From: Pseudoclavibacter sp. AY1F1 | GTDB lineage: Bacteria > Actinomycetota > Actinomycetes > Actinomycetales > Microbacteriaceae | NCBI RefSeq assembly: GCF_002931075.1 | Contig: NZ_PSTQ01000003.1 | Location: 62,001 to 126,000 of the forward strand | Length of the DNA: 64,000 bases | Reading direction: 5' to 3' | Part shown: positions 56,127 through 64,000 of the stretch, in pieces | How positions within the stretch are numbered: the stretch's first letter is position 1 | Layout of the letters: each line of letters begins with the position of its first letter | Notes under the pieces: generated by a model | What the model saw: only the letters and a program-made list of their open reading frames with translations | What the model was told of the DNA's origin: nothing | Databases searched by the model: none | Translations under genes and position numbers: made by a program

Positions 56127-57038
56127 GTTCTCGGCAGCCGGAGACCCGACAGCGAGCGTCGCGGCGGAAGACGGAGCTGCGCGTCCCGCCGAGCGCTCGA
56201 CGCCGATACCTGCGACGATGACCAGCACGAGGCCCGCGACCGGCAGCAGTCCTGGCACCTGGTGCAGCAGCAGCAGCCCGATGACAAGGGCGACGGCGGG
56301 CTCGAGACTCGTGAGGGTTCCGTAGGCGGCGGCGGTGATGCGCCGAAGCGCCTGGATCTCGAGCATGAACGGCACAGTCGGTAGCAGCACGGCGAGGCCG
56401 AGGCCGGCCAGGGCCGCCTCCCACGTGAGGAGCGGGATGGTGCTCGGCGCCGCGATGAGGCTCGCGATGACGGCGGCGACGGGAATCGAGACGGCCAGGC
56501 CGCGCACCCCGCTGAGCTCGTCGCCCACGCGCTGCGTGCAGAGAATGTAGACGGCCCAACAGGCGGCCGCGGCGAGCGCATAGAGCACGCCGATGGGGTC
56601 GATGTTGCCGGTCCACGGCTCGGTGAGCAGCACGACGCCGACTGCGGCGAGCAGCGGCCACAGCAGTGCCTTGCCTCGGCTGCGCAGCACGGCGACGGCG
56701 AGGGGGCCGAGGAACTCAAGGGCCGCGGCCGTGCCGAGCGGGATGCGGTCGATCGCGAGCGTGAAGAGCAAGGTCATGCCCGAGGTCGCTGCACCGAGCA
56801 CAACGCACGCGAGGAAGCTGCTGCGTGTGAACCAGGAGCGGCGCGGGCGCACGATCACCAGCACGAGTGCCGCCGCGAACACGAGGCGGATCCAGCCAGT
56901 GCCGAGCGGCCCGAGCTGCTCGAAGAGGCCCGTGCTGAGCGCCAGGCCGAGCTGCACGAACAGCATGGCGCTGATCGTCATGAGCGTGCCGGAGCGGGCA
57001 CTGCCCCGTGGAGCTGGCGCGAGCGGGGACGTGGTCAT
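56067..57038 (-). CDS. EamA/DMT family transporter (RhtA-like)
   Basis: 323-residue membrane protein with ten TM helices in two EamA repeats. TAAALEFLGPLAVAVL and YGTLTSLEPAVALVIGLLLL are the conserved ends of the repeats, closest to RhtA-type amino-acid exporters. Start ATG 57038 gives MTTSPLAP; an upstream extension to 57113 is not supported. It diverges from the LysR gene, which likely controls it. Confidence 0.85.
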   Translation of the reverse strand: MTTSPLAPAPRGSARSGTLMTISAMLFVQLGLALSTGLFEQLGPLGTGWIRLVFAAALVLVIVRPRRSWFTRSSFLACVVLGAATSGMTLLFTLAIDRIPLGTAAALEFLGPLAVAVLRSRGKALLWPLLAAVGVVLLTEPWTGNIDPIGVLYALAAAACWAVYILCTQRVGDELSGVRGLAVSIPVAAVIASLIAAPSTIPLLTWEAALAGLGLAVLLPTVPFMLEIQALRRITAAAYGTLTSLEPAVALVIGLLLLHQVPGLLPVAGLVLVIVAGIGVERSAGRAAPSSAATLAVGSPAAENSSAGEAPLERDELRTGEPA

Positions 57039-57163
57039 GAACTCAGGATGGCCCGCGCGTGCATCCGTGTCCACGCGAGAAATGCGAACGCATCGTTCGT
57101 GATTCGCGCACAATGGTTCCGTGGGCGCCAGGCCCGCGGTCCGGATGATCGGCGGGAGTCCAC

Positions 57164-58060
57164 ATGGAGACGCGACGGCTCGAGTACCTCGTCGACCTCG
57201 AGCGCCTCGGTTCCATGCGCGCCGTCGCCGATCAGCACCTCACGACGACCTCCGTCGTGTCGCAGCAGCTTGCCCTCCTCCAGCAGGAACTGGGCGCGCA
57301 CCTCCTCGAGCGGGTGGGACGTGGGGTGCGGTTGACTGCCGCCGGCTCGCGGCTCGCCGCGCGCGCATCCGGCATCCTCGCGAGCCTCGACGAGGCGAGG
57401 CGCGACTTCGACCCCGAAGCTGAACCGCAGGGAACGCTGCGCGTCGCGGGCTTCGCGACCGCCGCTCGGGCACTGTTCCCGATCATGCGCGAGCTCGCCG
57501 CGTCGCACCCCGGCGTGCGGCTCGTGCTCGAGGAGCAGGAACCCGACGAGGCGTTTGCGCTGGTCGACGCCGGCCGCATCGACCTTGCGCTGGTCTACGA
57601 CTACACGCTTGCGCCCCTGCGCATCCCGCCCGGCTACGAGAGCAAGCGTCTGTGGGATGGGGAGTGGGGCATCGGCGTGCCGGACAGCGTCGCGACGGAC
57701 CTCCCCGGCGGCGGCCTCGAGCCGCTGCCGAACCGAGACCTCATGCTCGCGCTCCGCAAGCGCGAGTGGATCGGCAACTCCAGAAACAACGCCGACGAGA
57801 TCGCCATCGGCGTGCTCGCGTCGCTCGCCGACTACGAGCCGAACGTCACCCACCAGTCCGACGACCTCGCCCTCGTGGAAGACCTCATCGCCGCCGAGTT
57901 CGGGGTCGGGATGCTTCCCCTCACCCGCGAACCGCGCGACAACGTGCAGATCGTGCGGATGCAGCACCCGCCCATGCTGCGCGCATCCGCCGCGTACCTC
58001 CGCGGCACCGCGGAGTGGCCGCTGCTGCGCCACGTGCTCGACCGGCTCACCGCATCCTGA
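57164..58060 (+). CDS. LysR-family transcriptional regulator
   Basis: 298 residues. The winged helix-turn-helix is RRLEYLVDLERLGSMRAVAD and TTSVVSQQLALLQQELGAHL; the effector domain begins GTLRVAGFATAAR. It is divergent from the EamA exporter with 125 bp between, a classic regulator-target arrangement. GGCGGGAG upstream is the ribosome site. Effector unknown, possibly an amino acid. Confidence 0.88.
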   Translation: METRRLEYLVDLERLGSMRAVADQHLTTTSVVSQQLALLQQELGAHLLERVGRGVRLTAAGSRLAARASGILASLDEARRDFDPEAEPQGTLRVAGFATAARALFPIMRELAASHPGVRLVLEEQEPDEAFALVDAGRIDLALVYDYTLAPLRIPPGYESKRLWDGEWGIGVPDSVATDLPGGGLEPLPNRDLMLALRKREWIGNSRNNADEIAIGVLASLADYEPNVTHQSDDLALVEDLIAAEFGVGMLPLTREPRDNVQIVRMQHPPMLRASAAYLRGTAEWPLLRHVLDRLTAS

Positions 58061-58087
58061 CTCGCCGCCGACCGACTGCAGACGAAC

Positions 58088-58140
58088 TTCGGGATGGTTG
58101 CAAGCCATCTGCGTGCGTGGAAGCCATCCCGAAACCGCGG
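58088..58140. repeat. REP-like palindromic repeat, copy 2
   Basis: GGATGGTTGCAAGCCATC, then AAGCCATCCCGAAACC. It shares its palindrome and second arm with the element at 48180-48225. A third related word, TCGGGATGGCAAG, lies at 58191-58203. Confidence 0.6.
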
Positions 58141-58283
58141 GTGGCATCCTGGCCACAGCCCGCGGGTGCCGATGGCGGTCTCGGGATGGCAAGTTCGCTT
58201 CGTTCGGGGAAATTTCCCGCAACGAGGTGAGTTCTCCATCCGGAGAGCGGGTGTGCGCTGTGATTGGCGAGGTCCGGGCGGTC

Positions 58284-60965
58284 TCAGACGGAGTCGAGCT
58301 CGGCGAGCAGCGCGCGGGCGCGCTCGAGCTGCGGCGTCGCCGTCGCCGTCTCGGGCGCAGCCGAACTGCTGCCGGTCACGAGGGACTCGAGGTGCTCTCG
58401 GGCCAGGTGCCGCTGTCCAGTTTGGATCTCGCCTTCCGCGAGTCCGAGCAGCGCCCTGGCGCGTTCGTGCGCGTTCGCGGAGCCCTCGGCGACCTCGAGA
58501 GCGACGGCGTGGTGCCCGGCCGCATCCGCGACCCGGCCCGCCTGTCCGTGCAGTTCCCCCAGGTTGTTCCTCACCGACGCGACGAGCGACGAGTTGCCCA
58601 TGGACTCGGCCAAGTTGAGCGCGGCACCGTGCTGTTCAGCCGCGGCGTCCGGGTCACCGAGGCCGGCAAGCGCGAGGGCGAGATTCGTGAGCGCGTAGGC
58701 GTGCGGCAGTCCGGCCTGGTGCTCGGTCAGGCGAACCGCTTCGCGCGCGGAGTCCGCCGCGCTCGAGAAGTCGCCGAGCTCCACCTCGACGTCGCTCAGG
58801 TTGACCAGCGCTACACCCGCGGCGACCTCGTCGCCCCGGTCGCGCGCGATCCGATGGGCTGCGCCGTGCCGAGTGCGGGCGCCCTCCACGTCGCCCAGGC
58901 GTCGCAGCACGATGCCCAGGTTGTCGTTGAGCGACGCCGCGAAGTGGTCGAGTCCGCCGTGCTCGGCAGCGGTGACGGCCTGCTCGAACCGGAGGGCCGC
59001 CTCGTCGAGGTCGCCGCCCTGCGCCGCGAGGATGGCGAGGGTATTCGACGCCTTGAGCACAAGCTCGTCGTTGCCAGCGTGCTCCGCGAGCTGCTGCGCA
59101 CGCAGCAGCTCGGCACGCGCATACGGGCTGCCCATCCGCACGAGCGACTGACCGACGCGGTGCGCCGCCACCGCGATGGCGTTCGCGCTTCCGAGCGCTT
59201 CCGCGTGGCGGAGGGCCTCGCGGTGCACCCGCTCGGCGGTGCGGTGCCGGCCGTCGACGTCGAGGTGGTGCGCGACGAGCTCGCTGACCTCGACGGGCAC
59301 CTCGGGTCGTCTGCCCCCGACTGCCGCGGAGAGCTCGATGAGCACTGGCAGTTGGGTCCGCCAGAACTCCGCCGCCCCGCCGTCGCCGAGCGGTGGCTTG
59401 AGCCCGGGGTTCCCCGACGAGTCGTTCGAGGCGTCGGAGTCCTCGGGCCTCCCCGAGCCGTCCGAGTCCCCCGAGCCGTCCGAGGCCGCCGAGCCGTCCG
59501 AGTCCGCCACACCGGCCGCCGGTCCTGCACCCGAACGTGTGCGCTCGAACGCGTCGGGGTAGCTGTTCTCGAGTGCCGCCCAGCCGCGTCGGAGGTAAAG
59601 GTCAAGCACTCGGTCGAGCGCGGCCCGGCGCTCAGCCGGGGTGTCCTCCTCGAGGCTGCGCGACACCGCGAACGATCGGACAACCGGGTGCAGCGTCGCC
59701 CTGGTCGAGCGCTGCACGAGCTGCGCCTCCTGCAGGGCATTCAGGATCGACGCCTGCGAGAGTGTCGAAGAGTCCGTGGATCCGCGCACCTCGGCGCGTG
59801 CATCCGCCACAACCCCGACGGCCGCCGTGTCGAGGCCGTCGCTGGGAACCGTCGCGAGAAGCCGCAGCAAGCGCTGGGCCCGCGCGTCGAGCGCCGCGTA
59901 GCTCAGCTCGATCGACGCCCGCAGCGGCCCATCCGGCGCCGTATCGCGCTCATCGAGCTCATCGAGGTGGTCGGCGAGCCGCCACTGCGGTCGCTGCAGG
60001 ATGCGCGTTGCCAGCAGGCGCGCGGCGAGCGGCAGTCCGCCGGTTGCGGCCGCGAGCCCCTGCAGCGCCTCCGGCTCCGAGTCGGCGCGATCCGCCCCGA
60101 TGCTGGCCCGCAGGTAGTCCATGGTCTCCTCGTCACGCCAGGGCGCGAGCTCGACGAGCCGCAGCCACGGCGCTTGCTCGGCCTCGTTCCGCGACACGAC
60201 GATGGTGGGGGTGCGCAGCGCACGGAGGAGCGGCTCGAGGGGAGCGAGCTCGCTGACGTCGTCGACGAAGACCCCGATCCGGCGCTCGGCGGTGGCATCG
60301 GCGACTGCGGCGATCACCGACGCCTCGGCGTCGCGGGCCTCCGCGGGCACGTCGAGCGCGCGGGCCAGCGCATCCGCGAGCGAGCGCGCATCCGCAGCCC
60401 CGCCCTGGCTCAGCTGCTCGCGCAGGTCGACGACGACCACGTCGCTCATCATGTCGGTATCCAGCAGGGTTCGCAGCGCCTGGATCGCGAGCTCCGTCTT
60501 GCCGACCCCGGGCATCCCCGTGATCACGGCCGGTCCTTCGATCACCGTCAGCAGACGCAACTCGTCCGCCCGCCCGACCAGGGAAGGCTCGGGGCTGGCG
60601 GACGCTTCGAGGCCGAGCCGCGCGACCCGCAGCGCCGTGCCGCCGCTCAGCACGTGTCCGCACCAGTCTGACCACAGCTGCACGCCGAGATCGTCGACGC
60701 CGAGGGCCCGAACGATGTCGAGCACCAGGGGCACGTCGAGGCGACGGCGACCGAGCCTGAAGCAGTCGTAGACGGTCATGCGGCCGACCGTCGACTCCCT
60801 CGCGTGAGCCCCGCGGCCGACTCGAACGGCGCGCACTCGCTCCGTGAGCTCCGAGAACGACGGCGAACCGGCGCGCTGCCGCAGCTCCCGGAGGCGCCCG
60901 ACGAGGTTGTCGAACGTCTCGGGCGGGAGGTCGGGATCGTCGAGGGTCGAGACCGGCGCGCTCAT
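58284..60965 (-). CDS. STAND (NB-ARC-TPR) regulatory ATPase
   Basis: 893 residues. A helix-turn-helix-like N-terminal domain (LVGRLRELRQRAGSPSFSEL, then VPLVLDIVRALGVDD) leads to an NB-ARC ATPase with P-loop GMPGVGKTELAIQ (near residue 150) and Walker B RIGVFVDDV. A Ser/Asp-rich linker lies near 490-530; TPR repeats fill the last 300 residues. STAND ATPases act as signal-triggered switches; some actinobacterial ones are transcription regulators and some are defence sensors. ATG 60965 is the probable start; the frame is open to 61217 but overlaps the next gene head-on. Confidence 0.82.
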   Translation of the reverse strand: MSAPVSTLDDPDLPPETFDNLVGRLRELRQRAGSPSFSELTERVRAVRVGRGAHARESTVGRMTVYDCFRLGRRRLDVPLVLDIVRALGVDDLGVQLWSDWCGHVLSGGTALRVARLGLEASASPEPSLVGRADELRLLTVIEGPAVITGMPGVGKTELAIQALRTLLDTDMMSDVVVVDLREQLSQGGAADARSLADALARALDVPAEARDAEASVIAAVADATAERRIGVFVDDVSELAPLEPLLRALRTPTIVVSRNEAEQAPWLRLVELAPWRDEETMDYLRASIGADRADSEPEALQGLAAATGGLPLAARLLATRILQRPQWRLADHLDELDERDTAPDGPLRASIELSYAALDARAQRLLRLLATVPSDGLDTAAVGVVADARAEVRGSTDSSTLSQASILNALQEAQLVQRSTRATLHPVVRSFAVSRSLEEDTPAERRAALDRVLDLYLRRGWAALENSYPDAFERTRSGAGPAAGVADSDGSAASDGSGDSDGSGRPEDSDASNDSSGNPGLKPPLGDGGAAEFWRTQLPVLIELSAAVGGRRPEVPVEVSELVAHHLDVDGRHRTAERVHREALRHAEALGSANAIAVAAHRVGQSLVRMGSPYARAELLRAQQLAEHAGNDELVLKASNTLAILAAQGGDLDEAALRFEQAVTAAEHGGLDHFAASLNDNLGIVLRRLGDVEGARTRHGAAHRIARDRGDEVAAGVALVNLSDVEVELGDFSSAADSAREAVRLTEHQAGLPHAYALTNLALALAGLGDPDAAAEQHGAALNLAESMGNSSLVASVRNNLGELHGQAGRVADAAGHHAVALEVAEGSANAHERARALLGLAEGEIQTGQRHLAREHLESLVTGSSSAAPETATATPQLERARALLAELDSV

Positions 60966-61173
60966 GCCGACGAAGGTAGCAGAGAGCGGATTGTCGCCTC
61001 CGCTGGCCGGCACGAGGGCCGGCGGGCCATCACGCGTCGACCCCGTACGGGTTCGTACGGGCTCGGGGTGCGGCCTTGCCGTGCTCGGATGCACGCCGCG
61101 AGGCTGGTGTGGCTGCGCCCTGCAACGAGGTGGCGCGGCCAGTGCCGGTGCTCGATGAAAGGTGACCTCCCCT

Positions 61174-62466
61174 ATGACCACACGACGACGGACGCGGCGG
61201 CGCGCGGCCCTGTTCACTGGAGCCTCGCTCGCGCTCGGCGGGTTCCTCGCTGCGGCAGCGGCACTCCCAGCCTCGGCTGCACCCGCGACCGCCGGCAGCT
61301 ACTCGGGCACCACCGACAGCGGTCGCGACGTCGAGTTCGACGTCGACGGCACCGGCGCGCTCACCGGCTTCTCGACCACCAGCACCTGCACGATCTTCGG
61401 CATGTTCCCGCAGACAATCTTCATCGTGTGGCCCGGCGACAACCCGGCCGTCGACGTCGAGGTCGGCGTGCCCTTCGACGTCGAATGGGAGCTGAGCGGC
61501 GGCAGCGGCACCACCACCTACGAGCTCTCCGGGGTACTGGATGCGGATGGCACCTTCACCGGGGAAGGACTGGCGCAGATGGACCTGCCCGTCCTGCCCT
61601 GTGTCGCCTCGCCCTTCGAGTGGACCGCCGCGATCGGCGGCGTGGCGCCGCAGCCGACGCCGACGCCGACCGCGACCGCGACGCCGACGCCCACGGCAAC
61701 TGCGACGCCCACGCCGACGCCCACGGCAACTGCGACGCCCACGCCGACGGCGACCGCGACCGCGACCCCCACGCCGACTGCCACTGCGACGCCCACGGCA
61801 ACCGCGACGCCAACCCCGACCCCAACGCCGACGGGCACCCCGACCCCCACAGCCACCCCGACTCCCGCCCCGGCACCCATCGGTGCGGAGGACCTGACGG
61901 ATGAACTCCGCGGCGGCATCTCCGTGCCGGCATCCGCTGAGGTCGGCGGAACGATCGCCCTCGGCGTGGGCGCCGACTACGCGGGCGCGACGGTCAATGT
62001 CTGGCTGCAGACCCCGGAGCCGATCCTGCTCGGCTCGGTGCTTGTCGACGACGCCGGGAGCATCACCGTGACCCTGCCGGCCGAGCTGGAGCCCGGAGCC
62101 CGGACCCTCGCGGTCTCCGACGCCACCGACGCCGTGATCGGCTGGGACGCCATCGAGATCGTGCCGGGCGCATCCACGCCAGCACCGACGGCCGCTCCGA
62201 CCCCGACCGTAACGCCGACCACGGCCCCGACCACCTCGCCGACCTCCACGAGCGGCGAGACACCGACGGCCTCCGCGTCGCCGACCGCGACTGCCGGCCC
62301 TGGGTCGACGAGCACGACCCCGCCAGCGGGCGGAACCCATACCCCTGACGCGCTCGCCAACACGGGCTTCGACGGCGCCGCGACCTTCGGTTGGATCGCC
62401 GGCATCGGCGCACTGCTGCTGGGGCTCGGAGCCTACGGGCTGACGCGCCGCCGCCACCAGAGCTGA
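61174..62466 (+). CDS. sortase-anchored surface protein with Pro-Thr repeats
   Basis: 430 residues. Signal peptide: [20 protein letters not shown] then [13 protein letters not shown] beta-rich domain (45-165) is followed by a long Pro-Thr-Ala repeat (about 165-235, coded at 61654-61870), a second domain (240-330), a Thr/Pro/Ser stretch, and a sorting signal LANTG, hydrophobic helix and RRRHQS. LANTG suggests a class D/E type sortase. No sortase gene is in view. ATG 61174 is favoured over GTG 61162 by spacing from AAAGG. Confidence 0.82.
   Translation: MTTRRRTRRRAALFTGASLALGGFLAAAAALPASAAPATAGSYSGTTDSGRDVEFDVDGTGALTGFSTTSTCTIFGMFPQTIFIVWPGDNPAVDVEVGVPFDVEWELSGGSGTTTYELSGVLDADGTFTGEGLAQMDLPVLPCVASPFEWTAAIGGVAPQPTPTPTATATPTPTATATPTPTPTATATPTPTATATATPTPTATATPTATATPTPTPTPTGTPTPTATPTPAPAPIGAEDLTDELRGGISVPASAEVGGTIALGVGADYAGATVNVWLQTPEPILLGSVLVDDAGSITVTLPAELEPGARTLAVSDATDAVIGWDAIEIVPGASTPAPTAAPTPTVTPTTAPTTSPTSTSGETPTASASPTATAGPGSTSTTPPAGGTHTPDALANTGFDGAATFGWIAGIGALLLGLGAYGLTRRRHQS
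61654..61870 (+). repeat. Pro-Thr microsatellite in the surface protein gene
   Basis: About 217 bp of imperfect ACGCCGACG / GCGACC units encode PTPTATATP-like repeats. The repeat would make cell-wall-spanning extended protein and is likely variable in length. Confidence 0.9.
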
Positions 62467-62488
62467 GCTCGCTCGCAGGTCTGACAAC

Positions 62489-62523
62489 GGAGGCGGGGGT
62501 CGCGCGCAGCGGCTCCCGCCTCC
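62489..62523. terminator. bidirectional terminator, surface protein / response regulator
   Basis: GGAGGCGGG pairs with CCCGCCTCC (9 bp) between convergent genes. Confidence 0.75.
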
Positions 62524-62535
62524 CTCATCGCTCGG

Positions 62536-63180
62536 TCACCTGACGAGGCCCATCCGCCACGCCCATGCCGCGATCTCGACGCGGTTGCGGGCACCGAGCT
62601 TCACGCTGATGTTGCGCGCGTGGGTCTTCACGGTCGAGACGGAGACGAAGAGGTCGGCCGCGATCTCCTCGTTGGTTCCGCCGCGCGCGACCGCGGTCGC
62701 GATTTCTACCTCGCGGTCGGACAGCTCGTGCTCAGCACCGGATGGAAGCTGCCTGGCCGCGCTCCCGGCGAGCTCGCCGAGCAGCCGCACCGTGATCGAG
62801 GGCGAGACGAGCGCGTCCCCGTCTGCCGCGGCGCGAACCGCTTCGACGAGCAGCCGGGGCCCCGCATCCTTGAGCATGAACCCGGATGCGCCGGCCTGCA
62901 GCGCCGAGCGCAGGTACTCGTCGGTATCGAAGGTCGTGACCATGACCACTCGCGGCGCGTCCGGCCGGGCGGTGATGATCCGTGTGGCGTCGAGCCCGTT
63001 CATCCCGGGCATGCGGATGTCCATGAGCACAACGTCTGGCAGGAGCCGCGTGGCTGCGGCGACCGCCTCGTCACCCGAACCGGCGACACCGACCACGCGG
63101 ATGTCGCTTTCCGCTTCGAGGATCATGTGGAAGCCGGCGCGCACCATCTCCTGGTCGTCGGCGAGGACGACGGTGATCAT
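62536..63180 (-). CDS. NarL/LuxR-family response regulator
   Basis: 214 residues. The receiver has acidic pocket LADDQEMVR, phospho-Asp in VVLMDIRMPGMNG and Lys in FMLKDAG. The output helix-turn-helix is LSDREVEIATAVARGGTNEEIA and TVKTHARNISVKLG. It starts at ATG 63180, overlapping the kinase stop by four bases. Targets unknown. Confidence 0.93.
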   Translation of the reverse strand: MITVVLADDQEMVRAGFHMILEAESDIRVVGVAGSGDEAVAAATRLLPDVVLMDIRMPGMNGLDATRIITARPDAPRVVMVTTFDTDEYLRSALQAGASGFMLKDAGPRLLVEAVRAAADGDALVSPSITVRLLGELAGSAARQLPSGAEHELSDREVEIATAVARGGTNEEIAADLFVSVSTVKTHARNISVKLGARNRVEIAAWAWRMGLVR

Positions 63181-64000
63181 CGCTGCGGCTCCAGGGGCAG
63201 GGTGGCCGAGACGGTCCACGTGTCTGGGGTGTCGGCGCCCGCGCGCATGGCCCCGCCGAGCGCCGTGACCCGCTCGGACAGGCCAATGAGCCCGAACCCG
63301 GCCGGGCCCTCCTCGCGGGCGCCCGCGCGCACCCCGTCGTTCTCGATCTCGAGCAGCAGCTCGGCGTCGACCACGCGCACCGACACGGCGGTGGTCCCCT
63401 CGGGCGCGTGCTTGCGCGCGTTCGTGAGCGCCTCCCTGACCACGCGGTATGCCGACTCGCCGACGCCGGGCGGCAGGGGAGCATCCGCATCCTCAAGGTG
63501 CAGGGTCGTGCGCTCGTGGCCGGGGTCGAACCGGTCGACGAGCGTCGGGATGTCGACGAGGCCGTAAGGCACGGTCACGGGAGCGGGCTCCCCATCGGTG
63601 CGCTCATCGCGGATCGCGCCGACCATGCGACGCATGCCGGCGAGCGCCTCGGTGCCGGCCGCCTCGATGGCGGTCAGGGCCTCGGTGGTGCGCTCGGGGT
63701 CGGCGCGGGCGACCGCGAGCGCCGCCTGCGCCTGCACGACGATTCCGGTGACCTGGTGCGCGACCACGTCGTGGAGCTCCCGCGCCAGCTCCAGCCGCTC
63801 CGCTCGCCGGGCGGCCTCGAGCGCGGATTCGCGGCGCAGGCGCACGAACCGGCCGGCGACGCCGCCGATGACGGCGCACCCCCACACCAGGACGGCGAGG
63901 AGGATCGCGGTCTCGTCGACACCGATGCGCAGCAGCGTGATGGCGAGTGCGACGACCAGTGCGCTGGCGCCGACGGCGATCGCGCCTCGGAGGGAAGCCG
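63177..64000 (-). CDS. NarL-type sensor histidine kinase (N-terminus outside window)
   Basis: C-terminal 274 residues of a kinase; the reading frame continues to the window edge through a hydrophobic segment (codons from 63888 upward read AILLAVLVWGCAVIGGVAG), so the start lies beyond 64000. The HisKA_3 box is LELARELHDVVAHQVTGIVV with the phospho-His; the HATPase has VVREALTNARKHAP and GFGLIGLSERV. It partners the response regulator by an ATGA overlap. Confidence 0.9.
   Translation of the reverse strand, partial: ASLRGAIAVGASALVVALAITLLRIGVDETAILLAVLVWGCAVIGGVAGRFVRLRRESALEAARRAERLELARELHDVVAHQVTGIVVQAQAALAVARADPERTTEALTAIEAAGTEALAGMRRMVGAIRDERTDGEPAPVTVPYGLVDIPTLVDRFDPGHERTTLHLEDADAPLPPGVGESAYRVVREALTNARKHAPEGTTAVSVRVVDAELLLEIENDGVRAGAREEGPAGFGLIGLSERVTALGGAMRAGADTPDTWTVSATLPLEPQR

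Noticed and set aside
57555-60671. A 1,038-codon open frame on the plus strand
   Set aside because: It runs through LysR in another frame and then opposite the STAND gene. Its sequence is Arg/Val/Ala/Gly-rich without domains, as expected from the antisense of a GC-rich gene.

Overview
The window is a high-GC actinobacterial chromosome segment that holds the replication origin. Family content and gene order (DUF3566-gyrA-gyrB-dciA-recF-dnaN-oriC-dnaA / rpmH-rnpA-yidD-yidC-jag-rsmG / parA-parB, then trxA-trxB-murJ-DUF6049 / CCA transferase / rpsF-ssb-rpsR-rplI / dnaB) fit Microbacteriaceae or a close relative. Genus cannot be read from the sequence alone. Replication genes left of oriC are on the minus strand and the rpmH-rsmG and parAB genes are on the plus strand, as expected for leading-strand genes diverging from an origin at 8497-8974.

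Layout. 1-8496: tRNA-Ile, DUF3566 protein, gyrA, gyrB, dciA, recF and dnaN. 8497-10863: oriC, dnaA and its upstream region with further DnaA boxes. 10864-14209: ribosomal protein, RNase P protein, membrane insertase, RNA-binding Jag and the 16S methylase rsmG. 14210-20995: a 6.8-kb stretch with no convincing gene. It carries fourteen parS-type sites of form GTTYCACGTGRAAC, seven of them in tight groups that look like tandem duplications, mixed with many different short tandem repeats. 20996-23452: parA, parB and a terminator. 23490-33871: Ddl-like ligase, aminotransferase, YbaK, thioredoxin system, MurJ, DUF6049 and CCA-adding enzyme. 33951-37403: MmpS-like membrane protein and the rpsF-ssb-rpsR-rplI operon. 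37529-40840: mannosyltransferase and dnaB, the latter behind a dense DnaA-box cluster.

From about 40.9 kb onward the content is accessory: a ParDE-like toxin-antitoxin pair, small membrane protein, cupin, alpha/beta hydrolase, NhaA-DsbA fusion, a receiver/TrxR-like flavoprotein without its usual catalytic residues, DUF1905/YdeI protein, ABC1 kinase with PadR regulator, PadR-DUF1048-ABC exporter operon, FitAB toxin-antitoxin pair, MFS and EamA transporters, tyrosine phosphatase, LysR regulator, a STAND NTPase, a sortase-anchored surface protein and a NarL-type two-component system cut by the window end.

The most unusual object is the parS island between rsmG and parA. ParA, ParB and the array form a complete segregation locus beside the origin, and the array appears to have grown by local duplication inside sequence that carries no genes. 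Repeated DnaA-box groups (oriC, dnaA upstream, jag-rsmG gap, inside gyrB, upstream of dnaB) suggest further DnaA binding outside the classical origin. All functional statements come from reading the sequence and knowledge of the families; no database search was run.
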